NCBI GenBank assembly: GCA_031296105.1
Contig: JARLGJ010000050.1
Coordinates: 1-63,872 of the forward strand
Length of the DNA stretch: 63,872 bases
From: Acidobacteriota bacterium
Lineage (GTDB): Bacteria > Acidobacteriota > Terriglobia > Terriglobales > Acidobacteriaceae
Direction of reading: 5' to 3'
In this document: piece by piece, positions 40,120 to 49,391 of the stretch
Numbering within the stretch: the first letter of the stretch is position 1
How the letters are laid out: each line of letters begins with the position of its first letter
The notes under the pieces: generated by a model
Told to the model about the DNA's origin: nothing
The model's database searches: none
What the model saw: only the letters and a program-made list of their open reading frames with translations
Translations under genes and position numbers: made by a program

Positions 40120-43100
40120 TTGCTCAAACTGAAGAAGCTCCAAATCCTGGGATTCAAGTCCTTCTGCGACCGCACGGAACTGAAGTTCACCGGCGAGGGC
40201 ATTGCCGCCATCGTGGGACCGAACGGCTGCGGCAAGTCGAACATCTCCGACGCCATCAGTTGGGTGCTGGGTGAGCAGAGCGCCAAGAGCCTGCGCGGCG
40301 CGCACATGACCGACGTCATCTTTGCCGGCACGCGCGAGCGCAAGCCCACCGGTATGGCCGAGGTGACGCTGCACCTGGTCGATCCCACGGTGTACGAGGG
40401 ACGCATCGAGACGCCCGTCATCGAAATTCGCGACGAGATGCCGGAGCAGGATTGGGACGAGGCCGTGCTGCGCTCCGAGCGCGAGCGCGACGTGGACGAA
40501 TACACCGAAGAGGTGCGTCCCGGCCAGACCGATGAGATTGAGATTGCCGCGCCGCAGGCTGGCGCGGAGGGAGCTTCCGCCGCCACTCCCGAGGCCGACG
40601 CGGCCGCGGGAGGGAATCCTGAGTCTCCGGAGGCAGGTGCCAATGCCTCCGGAGAACAGGGACCGACGCAGGTGGTGCTCAAGATTCGCCGCCGCAAATT
40701 CCGCACCACCTTCAAGAAGGGTGAAATCGCGGTGACGCGCCGCCTGTTCCGCAGCGGCGAGAGCGAATACCTTTTGAACGGCAAGCTCTGCCGTCTGCGC
40801 GACATTCAGGACATCTTCATGGGCACCGGCCTGGGGCCGGAGAGCTACGCCCTCATCGAGCAGGGCCGCATCGGGCAGATTCTCAGCTCCAAGCCCACCG
40901 ACCGCCGCAACATCATCGAAGAAGCCGCGGGCATCACCAAGTTCAAAACGCGCAAGCGCCTCGCCGAAGCGCGCCTGGCTGACGCCAAGCAGAACCTGGC
41001 GCGCATCAACGACATCTTCGACGAAGTCACGCGGCAGATGAACTCCCTGAAGCGCCAGGCCGCCAAGGCCGAGCGCTACGCCAAGCTGCGCGACGAGATG
41101 CGCGGACAGTTGCGCATCGTGCTGGCCAGCCGCTTCACCGAACTCGATACGCAGGCGAAGCAGTTGGAAGGCGAACTGACCTCTCTGGCCGAGGAGTTGC
41201 AGCAGCGCACCGAGGCCGTGCAGGCCCTGGACGCCGAGCACGCCGAGCGCACGCAGCACGGCTACCAGTTGGAGAACGAATCGCGCCAGACGCGCGAGAA
41301 GCTCAACAACCTGCAACTGGAGATGGACCGCGCCACCACGCGCCGCCGCACCAACGAGGAGCGCTGCTCCGAGTTGACGGCCCGCGCCGCCGCCGCCGAA
41401 GCCGAAGCCTCCAGCGCCAGCACGCAGTTGGAGAAGCTGGAAGAAGAGCTGCACACCAATCAGCAGGTGCTGGAGAGCGCCGCCGCCGATGTGGCCGGCG
41501 CGCAGCAGGAGCGCAATCAGCGCCAGAGCGAGGCCTCGCAGGCTTCGCAGCGTTTGATGGAAGTGGAGCAGGCGCAGGAGCGCGAACGCCGCCAGATGCT
41601 GGAGGCGATGAACGCCGCGGCCGCCGTGCGCAACCGCATCACGCAGGCCGAGGAGCGCATTGCCGCCCTCGAGCGCGAGACCGCGCGCCTGGAGCAGGAA
41701 CTTGGCGCGGCCAGTCAGCAGGTGGAGTCCTTCGGCGGACAGCGCGGACAGATCAGCCTGGAGTTCGAGTCGGCCACCGAGCAGAGCAACGCCATTGCCG
41801 CGCGCCTGAACGAGACGCGGCAGGCGCTGGCGCAGAAGCGTGTGGAAGAGACGGACGCCAAGCGCCAGCTCGACCAGATGCGCTCGGAGTCCGCCAAATT
41901 GCAGGGCAAGCGAGCCTCTCTGGAAGCGGTCATCAAGGAGCACGGCTTCTCCACCGAGTCGGTGCGCAAGCTGCTGCGCTCGGGATTGATGAGCAACGGC
42001 GACACGCCCATTGGCGTGCTGGCCGACTTCATCGACGTGGAAGAAAAGTACGAAGGCGTGGTCGATGAGTTCCTGCGCGACGAGTTGAACTACCTGGTCG
42101 TCAAGAGCTGGAGCGCCGCCAATCGCGGACTCGAACTGCTGCGCTCGGACGTCGAAGGCCGCGCGACCTTCCTGGTGCATCCCGACGACTCGCAGGCCAA
42201 GTTCAGCTTCGTCTTCGATGAGACGCTGCGCACTCACCTGCGCGAGGACCGCGTCATCCCCTTGAAGGATTGCATCCGCGTGCCGGAGAACTTCGGCAGC
42301 TCCCTCGAGGTGATCCTGCCCAAGCTCGGCAACGGCTACATTGTGCCCGACGCCGCCACCGGGCAGGCCCTGGCCCTTGAGAATCCCGACGCCTTCTATC
42401 TGTCGCTGACCGGCGAATGCTTCCACAACGTTACCGTCACCGGCGGCAAGAAGCTTGCCGAAGGCCCTTTGCAGATGAAGCGCGACCTGCGCGAGGTGCA
42501 GCGGCAGATTGAAGAGCTGGCGCGCAGCATGAGCGAGCGCGAGCAGGCGCTGGTGCAGTTGGGCAGCGAAATCCAGAGCATGACTTCCCTTCTGGAATCG
42601 CTGGAAAGCGAGCGCCGCGACTGCGAGCGCAAGGTAATGACCAGCAGCCACAGCCTGCGCCAGTTGGATGGCGAGATGGCGCGGGTACGCGAGCGCATTG
42701 GCAACTACGAGCGCGAGCTGCGCCGCGTGGCCGGAGAGCGCGGCGAGCGCGAGCAGTTCATTGCCGCCCGCGGCGAGGAGTTGAAGGCGCAGGAAGAACG
42801 GCGCCAGCAGTTGGAGGCGCAGATGGGCGCCTCGCAGGAACGGGTTGCCGAGTTGCGCCTGGCCCGTGACGCCGCCGCGCAGGCCGCGAGCGAAGTCATG
42901 GCCCGCGTCGCCGGACTGGAGGAGCGCCGTCGCGCTGCCGCCGCATCGCTGGCGCGCATCCAGTCCATGGCGAGCGAAGTCAACCAGCGCATCAACGCCC
43001 TGCGCTCGCAACTGGAAGGCGCCGCCGCCGAGAAGTCGCAGCGCGAGCAGGAGAACGAGAGCCTGGCCTCCAGGCTGGTGGAATGGCAAGCGGCCCACGA

Positions 43101-44037
43101 GCAATCCACCGCTCGCGAGCAGGAGCTGGCGAAGGAGAGCGAAGAGGTTCGCGCCCGCCTGGCGGCCATCGAAGTGGAATTGAAGTCCGCCCGCGAAGTG
43201 TTGGACAAGGTGCGCGACCGCCGCGGCGAGTTAAGCGCGCAGGCCGCCAAGGCCTCCAGCGACAGCAACCACCTGGCCGAGACCTGCGTGCAGGAACTCG
43301 GCGTGCCGCGCGAAGAACTGCTGGCCGACGAGACAGTGCCGCGCCAGGCGGGCGAGGAGCTGCAAGCCACCGACGCCGCCTATCACGAGATGCGTGCCAA
43401 GCTCGAAGGCATGGGCCCGGTGAACATGATGGCGCTCGAAGAGTACACCGAGACCGTGCAGCGCCACGACTTCCTGGAGGCGCAGCGCAAGGACCTGCTC
43501 GATTCCATCGAGAACACGCAGAACACGATCAAGGAAATCGAGGAGATCTCGCGCGGCAAGTTCAACGAGGCCTTCCACATCATCAACGAGAACTTCACCA
43601 AGACGTTCAAGAAGCTCTTTGGCGGCGGCGAGGCCTGGATGAAGCTCACCGACGAGGAGAACTCGGCCGAGAGCGGCATTGATATTGTGGCTTCGCCTCC
43701 GGGCAAGAAGATGCAGAACGTGCTGCTGCTGAGCGGCGGCGAGAAGGCTCTGACGGCGCTCTCTCTGCTGGTGGGCATCTTCCAGTTCGCGCCGGCTCCG
43801 TTCTGCATTCTGGACGAAGTCGATGCTCCATTGGACGACACAAACGTGGGACGTTTCGCCGAGCTGGTGCGCGAAATGAGCGTGGAAACGCAGTTCATCG
43901 TCATCACCCACCACAAAAAGACGATGAGCCTGGCGCCCGTCATGTACGGCGTCACCATGCAGGAGCCCGGCGTTTCGCGCATCGTCAGCGTGCGCTTCGG
44001 CGCCGAACAGGAGCAGCCGCAGGCGGCCACCGCGTAA
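40120..44037 (+). CDS. smc: Chromosome segregation ATPase SMC with an unusual head insertion
   Basis: 1305-residue SMC. Walker A is GPNGCGKSN at residues 33-41. The hinge lies near 625-750 (IGVLADFIDVEEKYEGVVDEFLRDELN), flanked by long coiled coils. C-terminal signature LLSGGEKALTALSLLVG and Walker B FCILDEVDAPLDDTN complete the ATPase. Between EVTLHL (about 86) and VTRRLFRSGESEYLLNG (about 205) lies a roughly 100-residue acidic, Ala/Gly/Pro/Glu-rich insertion absent from Bacillus-type SMC, which has about 12 residues there. TTG 40120 was chosen: AAGGAG is 7 bp upstream and MLKLKKLQILGFKSF is the family start. Confidence 0.95.
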   Translation: MLKLKKLQILGFKSFCDRTELKFTGEGIAAIVGPNGCGKSNISDAISWVLGEQSAKSLRGAHMTDVIFAGTRERKPTGMAEVTLHLVDPTVYEGRIETPVIEIRDEMPEQDWDEAVLRSERERDVDEYTEEVRPGQTDEIEIAAPQAGAEGASAATPEADAAAGGNPESPEAGANASGEQGPTQVVLKIRRRKFRTTFKKGEIAVTRRLFRSGESEYLLNGKLCRLRDIQDIFMGTGLGPESYALIEQGRIGQILSSKPTDRRNIIEEAAGITKFKTRKRLAEARLADAKQNLARINDIFDEVTRQMNSLKRQAAKAERYAKLRDEMRGQLRIVLASRFTELDTQAKQLEGELTSLAEELQQRTEAVQALDAEHAERTQHGYQLENESRQTREKLNNLQLEMDRATTRRRTNEERCSELTARAAAAEAEASSASTQLEKLEEELHTNQQVLESAAADVAGAQQERNQRQSEASQASQRLMEVEQAQERERRQMLEAMNAAAAVRNRITQAEERIAALERETARLEQELGAASQQVESFGGQRGQISLEFESATEQSNAIAARLNETRQALAQKRVEETDAKRQLDQMRSESAKLQGKRASLEAVIKEHGFSTESVRKLLRSGLMSNGDTPIGVLADFIDVEEKYEGVVDEFLRDELNYLVVKSWSAANRGLELLRSDVEGRATFLVHPDDSQAKFSFVFDETLRTHLREDRVIPLKDCIRVPENFGSSLEVILPKLGNGYIVPDAATGQALALENPDAFYLSLTGECFHNVTVTGGKKLAEGPLQMKRDLREVQRQIEELARSMSEREQALVQLGSEIQSMTSLLESLESERRDCERKVMTSSHSLRQLDGEMARVRERIGNYERELRRVAGERGEREQFIAARGEELKAQEERRQQLEAQMGASQERVAELRLARDAAAQAASEVMARVAGLEERRRAAAASLARIQSMASEVNQRINALRSQLEGAAAEKSQREQENESLASRLVEWQAAHEQSTAREQELAKESEEVRARLAAIEVELKSAREVLDKVRDRRGELSAQAAKASSDSNHLAETCVQELGVPREELLADETVPRQAGEELQATDAAYHEMRAKLEGMGPVNMMALEEYTETVQRHDFLEAQRKDLLDSIENTQNTIKEIEEISRGKFNEAFHIINENFTKTFKKLFGGGEAWMKLTDEENSAESGIDIVASPPGKKMQNVLLLSGGEKALTALSLLVGIFQFAPAPFCILDEVDAPLDDTNVGRFAELVREMSVETQFIVITHHKKTMSLAPVMYGVTMQEPGVSRIVSVRFGAEQEQPQAATA

Positions 44038-44334
44038 GCGGCGGCGCTTGTCTGGCATCGTTCTTTTCACGTTGCCCTGGGGGTGATGGCGTGCGTACTC
44101 GAAAGTACTACGCGTCCCCCTGAACTTCTTTGATTCGCGTTCCTGCTTGCGCGGGTGCCGGGGGATGTGATTGGCACTCGCGCAGGCGAAAGCTTTTTTC
44201 GCCATTTCGCCGCGATTCTTGCGGTGAATCGACTAACCTCCCTTTTTCCAGACATCTACATCTCCAGCGGCGAGCGGCCTCCCGTCATGGCACGGTTTTT
44301 CTCTGCTGCCGCAAATTGTTTTTTTCATGTTGCG
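44038..44334 (+). other. Intergenic region between smc and purC
   Basis: About 300 bp without a supportable gene. It holds a hairpin near 44088-44113 (GTACT-CGAA-AGTAC with flanking pairs) and GGCGAAA..TTTCGCC at 44184-44202, either of which might end smc transcription. It becomes T-rich toward the purC promoter. Confidence 0.4.
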
Positions 44335-44362
44335 TTGACAAATGTGCCGTGGCGTTTAGAAT
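44335..44362 (+). promoter_or_regulatory. Predicted sigma-70 promoter of purC
   Basis: TTGACA, 16 bp, TAGAAT. The expected start near 44369 would leave a leader of only about 10 bases before ATG 44379. Confidence 0.65.
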
Positions 44363-44378
44363 TTTTCCTGTTCTAGCC

Positions 44379-45299
44379 ATGACTCAAGTGACCAATTCTG
44401 CCGACAGCATTCTGCTTCGTACTGACTTCCCCGACCTGGAGCTTCACGCCAGCGGGAAGGTCCGCGATGTGTACTGCGTGGCCAGCGACCGTCTGTTGTT
44501 CGTTGCCACCGACCGCATCTCCGCCTTCGACTACGTGCTGGCCTCGGGCATTCCGGCCAAGGGCCGCGTGCTCACCCAGCTCTCGTTGTTCTGGTTCGAC
44601 TTTTTGAAGGACGTGGTGCCCAACCACCTGATCACGGCCGACGTGAACCAGTACCCCGAGCCTCTGAAGAAGTACGCCGCCGATCTGCGCGGGCGCTCGA
44701 TGCTGGTGACGCGGGCCAACATGTATCCGGTGGAGTGCGTGGTGCGCGGCTATCTCTCCGGCTCCGGCTGGAAGGAGTACCAGAAGACAGGCGCGGTTTG
44801 CGGCATCAAGCTGCCGGCCGGACTGAAGGAGAGCGACAAGCTCCCCGAGCCGATCTTCACGCCTTCGACCAAGGCGGCCAGCGGTCACGATGAGAACATC
44901 AGCTTCGACGAGATGGTGAAGCACGTGGGCAAGGTGGACAGCGTAAAGCTGCGCGACCTGACCCTCGGCGTGTACCAGAAGGCCGCCGACTACGCTCTGA
45001 CCAAGGGCATCATCATCGCCGACACAAAGTTCGAGTTCGGTCAGACGGCGAATGGAATCGTGCTGGCGGATGAAGTGTTGACGCCGGACTCCTCGCGCTT
45101 CTGGCCGGCTGAAAGTTACGCTCCGGGCAAGGCGCAGTTCAGCTACGACAAGCAGTACGTGCGCGACTACCTGGAAGAAATTCATTGGGAAAAGAAACCG
45201 CCGGCTCCGGCTCTGCCTGAGCTGGTACAGAAGAACACCAGTGCCAAGTACGTGGAAGCGTACCGCACGTTGACCGGCCAGGAGCTGCCGCTAGGGTAA
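44379..45299 (+). CDS. purC: Phosphoribosylaminoimidazole-succinocarboxamide synthase
   Basis: SAICAR synthetase of purine synthesis, 306 residues. GKVRDVYCVASDRLLFVATDRISAFDYVLASGIPAKGRVLTQ, the ECVVRGYLSGSGWKEYQKTG segment and KFEFGQTANGIVLADEVLTPDSSRFWP are hallmark motifs. It is the longer, eukaryote/Acidobacteria-like form rather than the 240-residue form. ATG 44379 was chosen by family start; there is no clear Shine-Dalgarno and a very short leader is likely. The CvpA-like gene follows after 4 bp, the same purine-CvpA link known in enterobacteria. Confidence 0.95.
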   Translation: MTQVTNSADSILLRTDFPDLELHASGKVRDVYCVASDRLLFVATDRISAFDYVLASGIPAKGRVLTQLSLFWFDFLKDVVPNHLITADVNQYPEPLKKYAADLRGRSMLVTRANMYPVECVVRGYLSGSGWKEYQKTGAVCGIKLPAGLKESDKLPEPIFTPSTKAASGHDENISFDEMVKHVGKVDSVKLRDLTLGVYQKAADYALTKGIIIADTKFEFGQTANGIVLADEVLTPDSSRFWPAESYAPGKAQFSYDKQYVRDYLEEIHWEKKPPAPALPELVQKNTSAKYVEAYRTLTGQELPLG

Positions 45300-45303
45300 T
45301 CCC

Positions 45304-45828
45304 ATGAACGCGCTGGACTGGTTGCTCGCCGGGATACTGGTGTTGTCGGCCATTCATGCCGCGGCGCAGGGATTTGTGTTCGAATCGTTTTCCCTGGCGG
45401 GCACGATCCTTGGGTACCTGATTGCCGCCTGGGGATACCGGTCCGTGGCTGGGTTCCTTACGCCTTACATCAAAAGCGACATTGTCGCCGCGGGCGTGGG
45501 TTTCCTGCTGATTTTTGTAGTCATCGCAATCCTCTCCGGAATGCTGGGGCGGATTGTTCGCTGGGCCGCCCATAGCGTGGGTTTGCGTGGAATGGACCGC
45601 CTGCTGGGCGCGCTGTTCGGCCTGGTTCGCGGCGGAGTAGTAGTCATGGTGCTGGTGATGGCCATGGCGGCATTCTTCCCCTCCTCGCCGGCGCTGGCAA
45701 AGTCGGAGATAGGGCAGTTCTTCCTGGTTGCGGGGCAAGGCGCGGTGTATGCCGGCCCTGGCGACTTGAAAGAGAAATTTCGCGAAGGGCTGAAGGGCTT
45801 GCGAACCATGCAGCACCCAGGCCAGTAG
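45304..45828 (+). CDS. cvpA: CvpA-family membrane protein
   Basis: 174-residue inner-membrane protein with four hydrophobic segments (LDWLLAGILVLSAIHAAAQG; AGTILGYLIAAWGY; VAAGVGFLLIFVVIAIL; GLVRGGVVVMVLVMAMAAFF). The G-x-x-RG element in LLGALFGLVRGGVVVM is typical of CvpA (colicin V production). It begins 4 bp after purC, so co-transcription is likely. Biochemical role of CvpA proteins is unsettled; envelope stress and purine links are reported. Confidence 0.85.
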   Translation: MNALDWLLAGILVLSAIHAAAQGFVFESFSLAGTILGYLIAAWGYRSVAGFLTPYIKSDIVAAGVGFLLIFVVIAILSGMLGRIVRWAAHSVGLRGMDRLLGALFGLVRGGVVVMVLVMAMAAFFPSSPALAKSEIGQFFLVAGQGAVYAGPGDLKEKFREGLKGLRTMQHPGQ

Positions 45829-45924
45829 CGACGGGAACGTTGGGCCAGACGCCCCCGCGGACATTACGGCCAGCAGCACTGTAGTCCTGTGTACTTTGAT
45901 TGAGATCAGAAAGAGAGGCCCTGG

Positions 45925-46203
45925 TTGAAGGACCAACTGGAAGCTCTTGTCGCGCAAATGTGCCAGAGCGGAATTCTATACTCCGAGGCGGTACGCGAGT
46001 TCCGGAAGCGTTTCATCCTGACCGTGCTTGAGCAGAACAACGGCAATCAGTGTAAGGCGGCGCGCCAACTGGAAATGCACCGCAACACGCTGAGCCGCAC
46101 GATCGCCGAGCTGGATCTGGATGTGCGCGCCGTGCGCCAAGGCGCGCGCCGCCCGCCGAAGAGTGAACGCGCCCCCATGGTGGAAAAGAAGATCGCACGC
46201 TAA
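45925..46203 (+). CDS. Fis-type helix-turn-helix protein
   Basis: 92-residue basic protein. Residues about 20-70 form a Fis/NtrC C-terminal HTH_8 fold (REFRKRFILTVLEQNNGNQCKAARQLEMHRNTLSRTIAELDLD). Unlike NtrC-type proteins there is no ATPase or receiver domain. TTG 45925 with AGAGAGG upstream is the likely start. It may be a nucleoid-associated or global regulator. A strong palindromic terminator follows. Confidence 0.82.
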   Translation: MKDQLEALVAQMCQSGILYSEAVREFRKRFILTVLEQNNGNQCKAARQLEMHRNTLSRTIAELDLDVRAVRQGARRPPKSERAPMVEKKIAR

Positions 46204-46223
46204 TCCGCTATCATCCCCAATAC

Positions 46224-46247
46224 AAAGGCCGCCCGCGGGCGGCCTTT
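46224..46247. terminator. Bidirectional terminator between Fis-like and histidine-kinase genes
   Basis: AAAGGCCGCCCG/CGGGCGGCCTTT perfect palindrome followed by TCTCATC, between convergent genes. Confidence 0.8.
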
Positions 46248-46271
46248 CTCATCTCTTCGTAATATGCAGCC

Positions 46272-49172
46272 TCAGTGAGCGGCCGCGCCATCGGTGACCG
46301 CGCCTTGCATCTGCGGCGGCATCGGCGGAGCAGTCTGCGCCGGGTCCAGAACGTCATCGATTTTGCGCAGCAGCGTGGCGCGGGAAAACGGCTTCTGCAA
46401 AAACTGCACGCCGGGATCGAGCACGCCGTGGTGAACGATGGCGTTGGGCGTGTAGCCGGACATATAGACCACCTTCAACCCTGTATCCTGGGAGCACAGG
46501 CGCTCGGCCAGCACGCGGCCATTGCCGCCCTTCAGCACCACGTCGGTGAGCAGGACCGCGAAAGACGGCACGGCCGCCGCGGCCTCATCGAGCGCCTGCT
46601 GCGGATTCTCGGCGGCCACCACGTGATGGCCCGCGCCCTCCAGAAATTCGCGAATGATGTTGCGCAGTTCGGGGTCGTCCTCCACCATCAGAATGCGGCT
46701 CTGCGTCCGGACGTGCACCGGCCCAGCAGCCACTTCCGGCTCCGCGCTCTCCGCCGTTGCGGCAACCGGCAGATAGATCTTGAAGCTAGTTCCCTTGCCC
46801 GCTTCGCTGTAAACCCAGATGAATCCGCCCGCCTGCTTGATGATGCCGTACACCACGGCCAGTCCCAGCCCGGTGCCCTGTCCCACGCCCTTGGTGGTGT
46901 AGAACGGCTCAAAGATGTGAGCCTGCACCTCGGGCGTCATTCCCGTGCCCGTGTCGGTGACGGCGCACATTGAGTAGCGCCCGGCGGGGACCAGCGGATG
47001 GGTCAGTATGTACTCGTCATTCACGACGACGTTGCTGGTTTCCAGCGTAAGGTGGCCGCCCTCGGGCATGGCATCGCGCGCATTCACCACCAGGTTCATT
47101 ACCACCTGCTCAAACTGCGAGCGATCAACCTGCACCGGCCAGGCATTGTCGCACAGCGACACCTTCACCTCAATGTCTTCGCGCAGCAGGCGTGTCGTCA
47201 TCGACATGAATCCGTTCAGGATCGTGTTCACCGAGGTCACGGAGGGCTGCGTCACCTGCTTGCGGCTGAAGGCCAATAACTGGCGGGTCAATTCAGCCGC
47301 GCGGCTGGCCGAGCGCTGTACGGCCTGTGCGCGTTTCGCCTGCGCGCCTTCCAGGTCGAGGGAGAGCACCTCGATCTGCGCCATGATCACCATCAGAAGG
47401 TTGTTGAAGTCGTGCGCAATGCCACCGGCCATGGTGCCAATGGCCTCCAGCTTTTGCGCCTGCTGCAACTGCTTTTCCACGTGAATGCGCTGCTGCCGCT
47501 CCTCTTCGGCCGCAATGCGGTTGCGGATGGAGGCCACGCCAAAAGCAAGATCGCCCGCCAACTCCTCCATCATCGCAACTTCATGGTGATCGAAGGCCCC
47601 AACCTGCTCGGAGTACACGGTGAGCGCCGCCACGGTCTGCCCTTCGACCTTGAGCGGCAAGGAAATCACCGAATGAAAGTCGTACTCCGACGCCAGCCGC
47701 ACCCATACCGCGGTGCGCGGGTCTTGAGCATAGTTCTGAGATACCTGGATGGCTCCTTCACGCAGCGCGGTGCCCGTGGGACCACGTCCCGAGGGTTCAT
47801 CCCTCCAGGTCACCTGCACCCGCCGCGCGTACTCGCTGGCGCGGCCCGCGATCGCGACCGCTTTCACCGTGCGTTCCTGGTTCTGCTCGGGAACCCCGAT
47901 CCAGGCCAGCGGATAGCCGCTCTCCACGGCAATGACTTCGACAGCCCGGCACATCATCTCCTCTTCGCCGAGATCGTGCGACTGCATCAGCACCTGGTTA
48001 ACCCGTGTGATGGCGCCCAGGGCGCGGTTCAAGCGGCGCAGTTCGCGCTCCATCTCGCGCGCCAACGTCACATCGCGGGCGGTAACCACGGCGCCAATCA
48101 CTGCTCCGGACAGATCGTGCAGTGGGGAGAAACTATAGCTGCCAGCCCATGATTCGCCGGTATCGCGGCGGCGAAGCTCATAATCCAACTGGCTGACGGT
48201 CTGCCCGCTCAGCGCCCGCGCGCGGGGATATTCGGGAGCCGGTACGGGTTCGCCGCTGACATAGAACAAATCGATTACTTTCCAGGCCGCTTCAATCGCC
48301 TCGGGCGATGCCTCCCCGGCTGGGATACGCAGAAAATAGGCATAAGCCTCGTTCCACTCCACCACGCCACCGGAGGTGTCGCAGATTAGAAATGCGTCGC
48401 GGCAGCTTTGCACGGCCGTCTTGAGCTTGGCCGCGTTCTCCTGTGCCTGCGCCTCGGCGCGAACCCGCCCGGTAATGATCAGGTCGGTTTGCAGAATGCT
48501 TCCGGTGGACTCATCGTAGGTCCAACTGCTCTCCGTAATGACTGCTTCCCCACCCTTGGAGCGGCGTTTTAGAACGCCCCGCCAACTCCCTTGCTGGTGC
48601 AATTCCGCATCCAGTTCCGCAAGCGGACGGGGAAACTCGGTCTGCAGCAAGCTGTGAATATTCCGCCCTAGAACCTCCTCCTCGCGCCAGCCAAATAATT
48701 TGCTGGCGCCCGCATTCCAGTAGGTCGCGCGATGATCCAGGCTGGTGATAAAAATGGGCTGCGTGGACGATTCGATCATGCGGTCGCGGAGAGCGATCCC
48801 CTGCACCGCCTTCCGGCGCGCGCGGTCGATCAGCCAGGAGCATCCGCCCAGCGCAAATACGTACACTACTTCCTTGATGAATCCCGGCTCGCTCAGGTAA
48901 AGAACGTGTAAAGGGGGGAGAAAGAAGTAGTCCACCGACAACCCCGACAGAAAGAGGGCCAGCATCGCCGGACGGAATCCCGCATACCACAAGGTCAGCA
49001 AAACGGAGGGGATGAAGACGAGGAACGGCGCTTCACGGGCAATTGGGGCTATTTGCAGCGAGATCAGGGTGCACAGGAGAACACTGGACACGGCGAGCAG
49101 ATATCCCGCCACCCCGCTCTGCGACTGGCCGGAATAGTCACGAACTAACTTTGACTGCTCAACCTTCGCCAT
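46272..49172 (-). CDS. Hybrid sensor histidine kinase (DUF4118-PAS-PAS-GAF-HisKA-HATPase-REC)
   Basis: 966-residue membrane sensor. The N-terminal KdpD-like DUF4118 region has about four transmembrane helices (residues 23-115). PAS domains cover about 128-235 and 245-370, with a GAF domain about 395-555. HisKA carries the phospho-acceptor in GGIAHDFNNLL (near 590); HATPase has NLVVNARDAMPEGG, DTGTGM and GTGLGLAVVYGI. The receiver domain at about 830-950 has phospho-acceptor Asp in LLTDVVLKGG. No response-regulator gene is adjacent, so output partner is unknown. Confidence 0.92.
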   Translation of the reverse strand: MAKVEQSKLVRDYSGQSQSGVAGYLLAVSSVLLCTLISLQIAPIAREAPFLVFIPSVLLTLWYAGFRPAMLALFLSGLSVDYFFLPPLHVLYLSEPGFIKEVVYVFALGGCSWLIDRARRKAVQGIALRDRMIESSTQPIFITSLDHRATYWNAGASKLFGWREEEVLGRNIHSLLQTEFPRPLAELDAELHQQGSWRGVLKRRSKGGEAVITESSWTYDESTGSILQTDLIITGRVRAEAQAQENAAKLKTAVQSCRDAFLICDTSGGVVEWNEAYAYFLRIPAGEASPEAIEAAWKVIDLFYVSGEPVPAPEYPRARALSGQTVSQLDYELRRRDTGESWAGSYSFSPLHDLSGAVIGAVVTARDVTLAREMERELRRLNRALGAITRVNQVLMQSHDLGEEEMMCRAVEVIAVESGYPLAWIGVPEQNQERTVKAVAIAGRASEYARRVQVTWRDEPSGRGPTGTALREGAIQVSQNYAQDPRTAVWVRLASEYDFHSVISLPLKVEGQTVAALTVYSEQVGAFDHHEVAMMEELAGDLAFGVASIRNRIAAEEERQQRIHVEKQLQQAQKLEAIGTMAGGIAHDFNNLLMVIMAQIEVLSLDLEGAQAKRAQAVQRSASRAAELTRQLLAFSRKQVTQPSVTSVNTILNGFMSMTTRLLREDIEVKVSLCDNAWPVQVDRSQFEQVVMNLVVNARDAMPEGGHLTLETSNVVVNDEYILTHPLVPAGRYSMCAVTDTGTGMTPEVQAHIFEPFYTTKGVGQGTGLGLAVVYGIIKQAGGFIWVYSEAGKGTSFKIYLPVAATAESAEPEVAAGPVHVRTQSRILMVEDDPELRNIIREFLEGAGHHVVAAENPQQALDEAAAAVPSFAVLLTDVVLKGGNGRVLAERLCSQDTGLKVVYMSGYTPNAIVHHGVLDPGVQFLQKPFSRATLLRKIDDVLDPAQTAPPMPPQMQGAVTDGAAAH

Positions 49173-49347
49173 TCGTCCCTCAACCCGGCCAGCAGAGCCA
49201 GACGATTGACTCTTGGGACAGATCTAAACCGGAAGCCTGTCGCCAACGGCTCAGAGTATACTCGCCCACTGCCGAGCTGCACACCCCAAACTAGCTATTT
49301 GGATGTTGACAGAGGGCGCGGCCGGAGACAAGCAAATAGCCAAAATG

Positions 49348-49373
49348 AAAAAGCCGCCCGAAGGCAGCCTTTT
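49348..49373 (-). terminator. Terminator of the TPR-protein gene
   Basis: On the minus strand AAGGCTGCC-TTCG-GGCGGCTTT with G-U pairing, followed by TTT, 19 bp beyond the stop. The remaining 49173-49347 gap shows no gene. Confidence 0.7.
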
Positions 49374-49391
49374 CCTGGTATCGGAATGGGT

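Noticed and set aside
40021..43104. 1027-codon minus-strand frame opposite smc
   Set aside because: Leu/Arg/Ala/His-rich antisense artefact; smc is certain.
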